NCBI GenBank assembly: GCA_033720955.1
Contig: JAWWBN010000160.1
Location: 1-9,014, forward strand
Origin: JAWWBN01 sp033720955
Lineage (GTDB): Bacteria > Acidobacteriota > Thermoanaerobaculia > Multivoradales > JAHEKO01
DNA: 9,014 nt
Direction: 5' to 3'
The notes under the pieces are model-generated. The model saw only the letters and a list, made by a program, of their open reading frames with translations. It ran no database searches and was not told where the DNA came from. Both the position numbers and the translations under genes were made by a program. Below are positions 5,714 through 9,014 of the stretch, one piece after another (the first letter of the stretch is position 1; every line of letters begins with the position of its first letter).

Positions 5714-6775
5714 GTGTCGGCCAAGACCAGGACCCTGCTCGCTCTCGGGGTGGTGGCCGTCGCGGTGGCGGCGCTGCTGGTGCCCCGTCTGCGCGAGGCC
5801 CGCGGGGAGGACGTCACCCCCGCGGAGGATTCCGAGCCGCTCGAGGTCGAAGTCCGGAGGCTCGCTCCGGGCCGCCTCGTCGAGCGCCTCGCCACCGTGG
5901 GGACTCTCCTGCCCGACGAGCGGGTCGTTCTGCGCAGCGAGATCGCCGGGGTCCTCGAGTCGATCCACTTCGACGAGGGGTCGCGGGTGCGGCGCGGCGA
6001 CCTGCTGGCCAGGCTGGACGACGCCGAGCTCGCGGCCGAGCGCGACCGCGCCCACCACCGGGTGGAGCTCGCCAGCCGGCGCGAGGCGCGCCAGAAGGAC
6101 CTCCTGGAGCAGGGGCTCACCAGCCAGGAGGAGTACGACCTGGCGCTGTCGCAGCTCGAGGTGCTCCAGGCCGAGCTGCGGCTGGCCCAGGCGCAGCTCG
6201 ACAAGACCGAGCTGCGCGCCCCCTTCGACGGTCGGGTGGGGCTGCGCTCCGTGAGCGAGGGGGCCACGGTGGATCGCGACACCCCGATCGCCTCGCTCCA
6301 GCGCCTCGACCCGATCAAGGTGGAGTTCTCGGTGCCCGAGAGCTACGCCTCGCGGCTGCGGCCCGGGACCCGCGTCCGGTTCCGCGTGAAGGGAAGCGAC
6401 CGGGACCACGAGGCCACGGTCTACGCCGCCGAGCCCGCGGTGGATCCGGAGACCCGCTCCCTGGCCGTCCGCGCCCGCGCCCCCAACCCCCACGACGAGC
6501 TGCTGCCCGGGGCCTTCGCCGACGTCGAGCTGGCGGTCCGCGAGGTCGAGGACGCCCTCACCGTCCCCGCCCTGGCGGTGATCCCCGAGCTGGGGGGCAA
6601 GAAGGTCTTCGTGCTCGAGGAGGGCCGGGCCCAGGCGCGCCGGGTGGAGACCGGGGTGCGGTCGGAGACCGAGGTGCAGATCACCGCCGGGCTCGAGCCG
6701 GGCGAGAAGGTGATCGTGAGCGCCATCCAGCGCCTCGCCTCCGGCCTGCCGGTGCGCGAGAGGCCGGCCTCGTGA
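5714..6775 (+). CDS. RND efflux periplasmic adaptor (membrane fusion protein, MexA/AcrA type)
   Basis: This is a 353-residue adaptor that would link the RND permease to an outer-membrane channel. An uncleaved or signal-anchor hydrophobic helix lies at about 8-24. The lipoyl half-motif RSEIAGVLESIHFDEGSRV (74-92) and its partner LRAPFDGRVGLRSVSEGATV (167-186) bracket a short alpha-helical hairpin (about 102-165). A beta-barrel domain (about 200-275, with the typical DPETRSLAVRA) and a membrane-proximal domain (about 280-349, LTVPALAVI...VFVLEEG...GLEPGEKVIV) follow. Order and length are normal for the family. The GTG start has GGAA six bases before the start codon (GAGG immediately abuts it) and sits just after the TATAAT promoter. 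The last codon overlaps the permease start as GTGA, so the two are translated together. There is no lipobox, unlike AcrA. The substrate cannot be told from sequence. Confidence 0.95.
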   Translation: MSAKTRTLLALGVVAVAVAALLVPRLREARGEDVTPAEDSEPLEVEVRRLAPGRLVERLATVGTLLPDERVVLRSEIAGVLESIHFDEGSRVRRGDLLARLDDAELAAERDRAHHRVELASRREARQKDLLEQGLTSQEEYDLALSQLEVLQAELRLAQAQLDKTELRAPFDGRVGLRSVSEGATVDRDTPIASLQRLDPIKVEFSVPESYASRLRPGTRVRFRVKGSDRDHEATVYAAEPAVDPETRSLAVRARAPNPHDELLPGAFADVELAVREVEDALTVPALAVIPELGGKKVFVLEEGRAQARRVETGVRSETEVQITAGLEPGEKVIVSAIQRLASGLPVRERPAS

Positions 6776-9014
6776 GCCTCTACTCGCTCTCCATCCGCCG
6801 GCCGGTCCTGGCGATCGTGATGTCGCTCGCGATCCTGCTCTTCGGCGCCCTCGGCTTCCGCAACCTGGGGGTGCGGGAGTTCCCCTCGGTGGACGCGCCC
6901 CTGATCACCGTCGTCACCGACTATCGGGGCGCCAGCGGCGAGGTGATCGAGTCGCAGATCACCGAGCCGCTGGAGGAGTCGATCAACGGCATCGACGGCA
7001 TCCGCACCCTGACCTCGGTCTCCCGCGAGGGCCGCTCTACGATCCAGGTGGAGTTCGACCTCGGAGCCGACCTCGAGCGCGCCGCCAACGACGTGCGCGA
7101 CCGGGTCTTCCGGGCGCAGCGCAACCTGCCGCCGGACGTCGAGCCGCCGTCGATCTCCAAGGCCGACGCCGACGCCAACCCGGTGATGGCGCTGGCCATC
7201 GGCAGCGACCAGCGCAACCTGCTGGAGCTGACGCGGTTCGCCGACGACGTCTTCGTGGAGCGGCTGCAGACGATCCCCGGGGTCTCCCGGGTGGACATCT
7301 GGGGCTCCAAGACCCAGGCCATGCGGCTGTGGCTCGACCCGCGGAAGCTGGCCTCCTACGGCCTCTCGCCCATGGACGTGCGCGACGCGGTGCGGCGCGA
7401 GAACGTGGAGCTGCCGGCCGGCCGTATCGAGGGCCGGGACGTCGAGCTCACGGTGCGCACCATGAGCCGTCTGGAGACCCCCGAGGAGTTCAACGACCTC
7501 ATCCTCAAGGAGGACCCCAGCGGCATCGTGCGTCTGCGCGACGTCGGCCGCGCCGAGCTCGGCCCCCAGAACCAGCGCACCGTGCTGCGCCGCAACGGGG
7601 TGCCGATGGTGGCGTTGGCCATCCGGCCCCAGCCCGGCTCGAACTACGTCGAGATCGCCGACGAGGTGCGGCGGCGGGTGGCGCTGATCGAGCGCCACCT
7701 GGCCCCCGACATCGAGCTTTCCTACGCCTTCGACAGCTCGGTCTTCATCCGCCGCTCCATCGCCGAGGTGCAGCAGACCATCTTCCTCGCGCTGGGGCTG
7801 GTGGTGCTGGTGATCTTCGCCTTCCTGCGCGACTGGCGCACCACCCTGATCCCGGTGGCGGTGATCCCGGTCTCGCTGGTGGGCGCCTTCTTCGTGATGC
7901 ACGCCGCCGGCTTCTCGATCAACGTCCTGACGCTGCTGGCGCTGGTGCTGGCGATCGGCCTCGTGGTGGACGACGCCATCGTGGTGCTCGAGAACGTCTA
8001 CTCGAAGATCGAGCGCGGGCTCGAGCCGCGCCAGGCGGGGGTGGTGGGAACGCGCGAGATCTTCTTCGCGGTGATCGCCACCACCCTGGCCCTGGTCGCG
8101 GTGCTGCTGCCGATCTTCTTCATGGGCGGCCTGACCGGACGTCTCTTCCGCGAGTTCGGCGCCACCCTGGCCGGGGCGGTGATCATCTCCTCGTTCGTCG
8201 CGCTGACCCTGACCTCGATGCTCACCACCCGGCTGCTGAAGCGCCGCGAGCGCCATCCCTGGCTCTACGAGAAAACGGAGCCGTTCTTCCGTGGCCTCAC
8301 GGAGGCCTACGCCGCGAGCCTCGACGCCTTCCTCCGCCGCCGCTGGGTGGCGCTGCCGGTCCTCGTGGTCTGCCTGGGCGCCATCGCCGGCTACTCGGCC
8401 ACCCTGCCGGCGGAGCTGGCGCCGCTCGAGGACCGCAGCCGGGTCGCCGCGAACTTCAAGGCCCCCGAGGGGGCCACCTACGAGTACATGGACCGCTACG
8501 TCGAGGCGGTCACCGAGATGATCCTGGCGAGCTACCCGGAGCGCGAGGAGCTGATGACCGTCACCTCGCCCGGCTTCGGCGCCTCCACCTCGATCAACTC
8601 CGCCTTCGTCCGTCTCTGGCTGGTGGACCCCGACCAGCGGGAGCGCACCCAGGGCGAGGTCGCCGACGACCTGGCGACGCGTCTCCGCGCCTTCCCCGGC
8701 GCCCGCGCCTTCGTCACCCAGGAGCCCACCATCGCGGTGGGCCGCCGCCGCGGCCAGCCGGTGCAGTTCGTGCTGCAGGCCCCCACCCTGGCGCGGCTGC
8801 AGGAGGTGCTGCCGGCCTTCCTGGAGCGCGCCGAGGCCCATCCGGCCCTCCTGACCCCCGACGTGGACCTGGTCTTCGACAAGCCCCAGCTCCGGGTCGA
8901 GATCGACCGCCAGCGGGCCCGCGACCTGGGCATCTCGGCCCTGGACGTGGCCGAAGTGCTGCAGCTCTCCCTCTCCGAGCAGCGGCTGGGGTTCTTCGTC
9001 TCCGACGGCAAGCA
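6772..9014 (+). CDS. RND multidrug-type efflux permease, HAE-1 family (3' end cut by window)
   Basis: A GTG at 6772 opens a frame that stays clear of stops to the window edge, giving 747 of an expected 1,020-1,050 residues. It begins MSLYSLSIRRPVLAIVMS, a standard RND N-terminus, with transmembrane helix 1 at about 12-30. The first periplasmic porter region spans about 35-330. Helices 2-6 lie at about 334-487. Helix 4 carries VVDDAIVVLENV with Asp400 and Asp401, equivalent to the proton-relay pair D407/D408 of AcrB, which marks an HAE-1 drug-type pump and not a heavy-metal one. The FMGGLTGRLFREF segment (450-462) is also typical. Helix 7 (524-545) leads into the second periplasmic half, cut at residue 747. 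The start overlaps the adaptor stop (GTGA) and has GAGAGG at 6758-6763, eight bases upstream. The proton-relay Lys of helix 10 lies beyond the window. Export of lipophilic or amphipathic compounds is the family role; the real substrate is unknown. Confidence 0.97.
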   Translation, partial: MSLYSLSIRRPVLAIVMSLAILLFGALGFRNLGVREFPSVDAPLITVVTDYRGASGEVIESQITEPLEESINGIDGIRTLTSVSREGRSTIQVEFDLGADLERAANDVRDRVFRAQRNLPPDVEPPSISKADADANPVMALAIGSDQRNLLELTRFADDVFVERLQTIPGVSRVDIWGSKTQAMRLWLDPRKLASYGLSPMDVRDAVRRENVELPAGRIEGRDVELTVRTMSRLETPEEFNDLILKEDPSGIVRLRDVGRAELGPQNQRTVLRRNGVPMVALAIRPQPGSNYVEIADEVRRRVALIERHLAPDIELSYAFDSSVFIRRSIAEVQQTIFLALGLVVLVIFAFLRDWRTTLIPVAVIPVSLVGAFFVMHAAGFSINVLTLLALVLAIGLVVDDAIVVLENVYSKIERGLEPRQAGVVGTREIFFAVIATTLALVAVLLPIFFMGGLTGRLFREFGATLAGAVIISSFVALTLTSMLTTRLLKRRERHPWLYEKTEPFFRGLTEAYAASLDAFLRRRWVALPVLVVCLGAIAGYSATLPAELAPLEDRSRVAANFKAPEGATYEYMDRYVEAVTEMILASYPEREELMTVTSPGFGASTSINSAFVRLWLVDPDQRERTQGEVADDLATRLRAFPGARAFVTQEPTIAVGRRRGQPVQFVLQAPTLARLQEVLPAFLERAEAHPALLTPDVDLVFDKPQLRVEIDRQRARDLGISALDVAEVLQLSLSEQRLGFFVSDGK

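Noticed and set aside
5455..6318. N-terminal extension of the outer-membrane protein frame, giving 605 residues
   Set aside because: The extension is Ser/Arg-rich and antisense to the adaptor gene. The ATG at 5454 starts a proper signal peptide.
5633..6493. Minus-strand 286-residue frame over the adaptor gene
   Set aside because: It has a His/Gly/Leu-rich shadow composition and is antisense to the lipoyl and hairpin domains of the adaptor.
6421..8841. 806-residue minus-strand open frame across the pump genes
   Set aside because: It is His/Gly/Asp/Gln-rich with no recognisable domain and is fully antisense to the permease, whose frame shows classic RND motifs including the paired Asp of helix 4.

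Overview
This is a GC-rich window (roughly 70% GC by eye, third codon positions almost all G or C) from a Gram-negative, diderm bacterium. The envelope content supports this: a predicted outer-membrane beta-barrel protein, a lipoprotein, a periplasmic adaptor and an RND inner-membrane pump. A CRTAC1/ASPIC-UnbV repeat protein beside an NtrC-type sigma-54 regulator in such GC-rich DNA would fit Acidobacteriota (for example Thermoanaerobaculia-like), Myxococcota or a related lineage. That placement is inference only; there is no rRNA or marker gene here. The window is fully packed with genes; no tRNA, rRNA, CRISPR or mobile element was seen.

Two divergent transcription units share one 259-base control region (5455-5713). 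The leftward unit reads, in order of transcription: an unrecognised outer-membrane protein (4501-5454), a membrane histidine kinase (2826-4427), a sigma-54-dependent response regulator with an intact GAFTGA motif (1465-2829), and a CRTAC1-like FG-GAP/VCBS repeat lipoprotein that runs off the left edge (1-1468). The last three are joined by 4-base GTGA start/stop overlaps. The outer-membrane protein is separated from the kinase by 73 bases that hold a small GC hairpin.

The rightward unit encodes a MexA/AcrA-type periplasmic adaptor (5714-6775) and, again through a GTGA overlap, an HAE-1-type RND permease truncated by the right edge (6772-9014, 747 residues visible). No TolC-like channel gene lies in the window.

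The most interesting reading is regulatory. The leftward unit has a good -24/-12 (sigma-54) promoter candidate 55 bases before the outer-membrane gene, with an inverted repeat about 65-80 bases further upstream, where an activator of this class could bind. The same unit encodes a sigma-54 activator. The rightward pump genes instead have a perfect TATAAT -10 box very close to their GTG start. A self-activating envelope-sensing circuit, possibly touching the divergent pump, is a reasonable hypothesis, but nothing in the sequence alone proves the regulator binds here.
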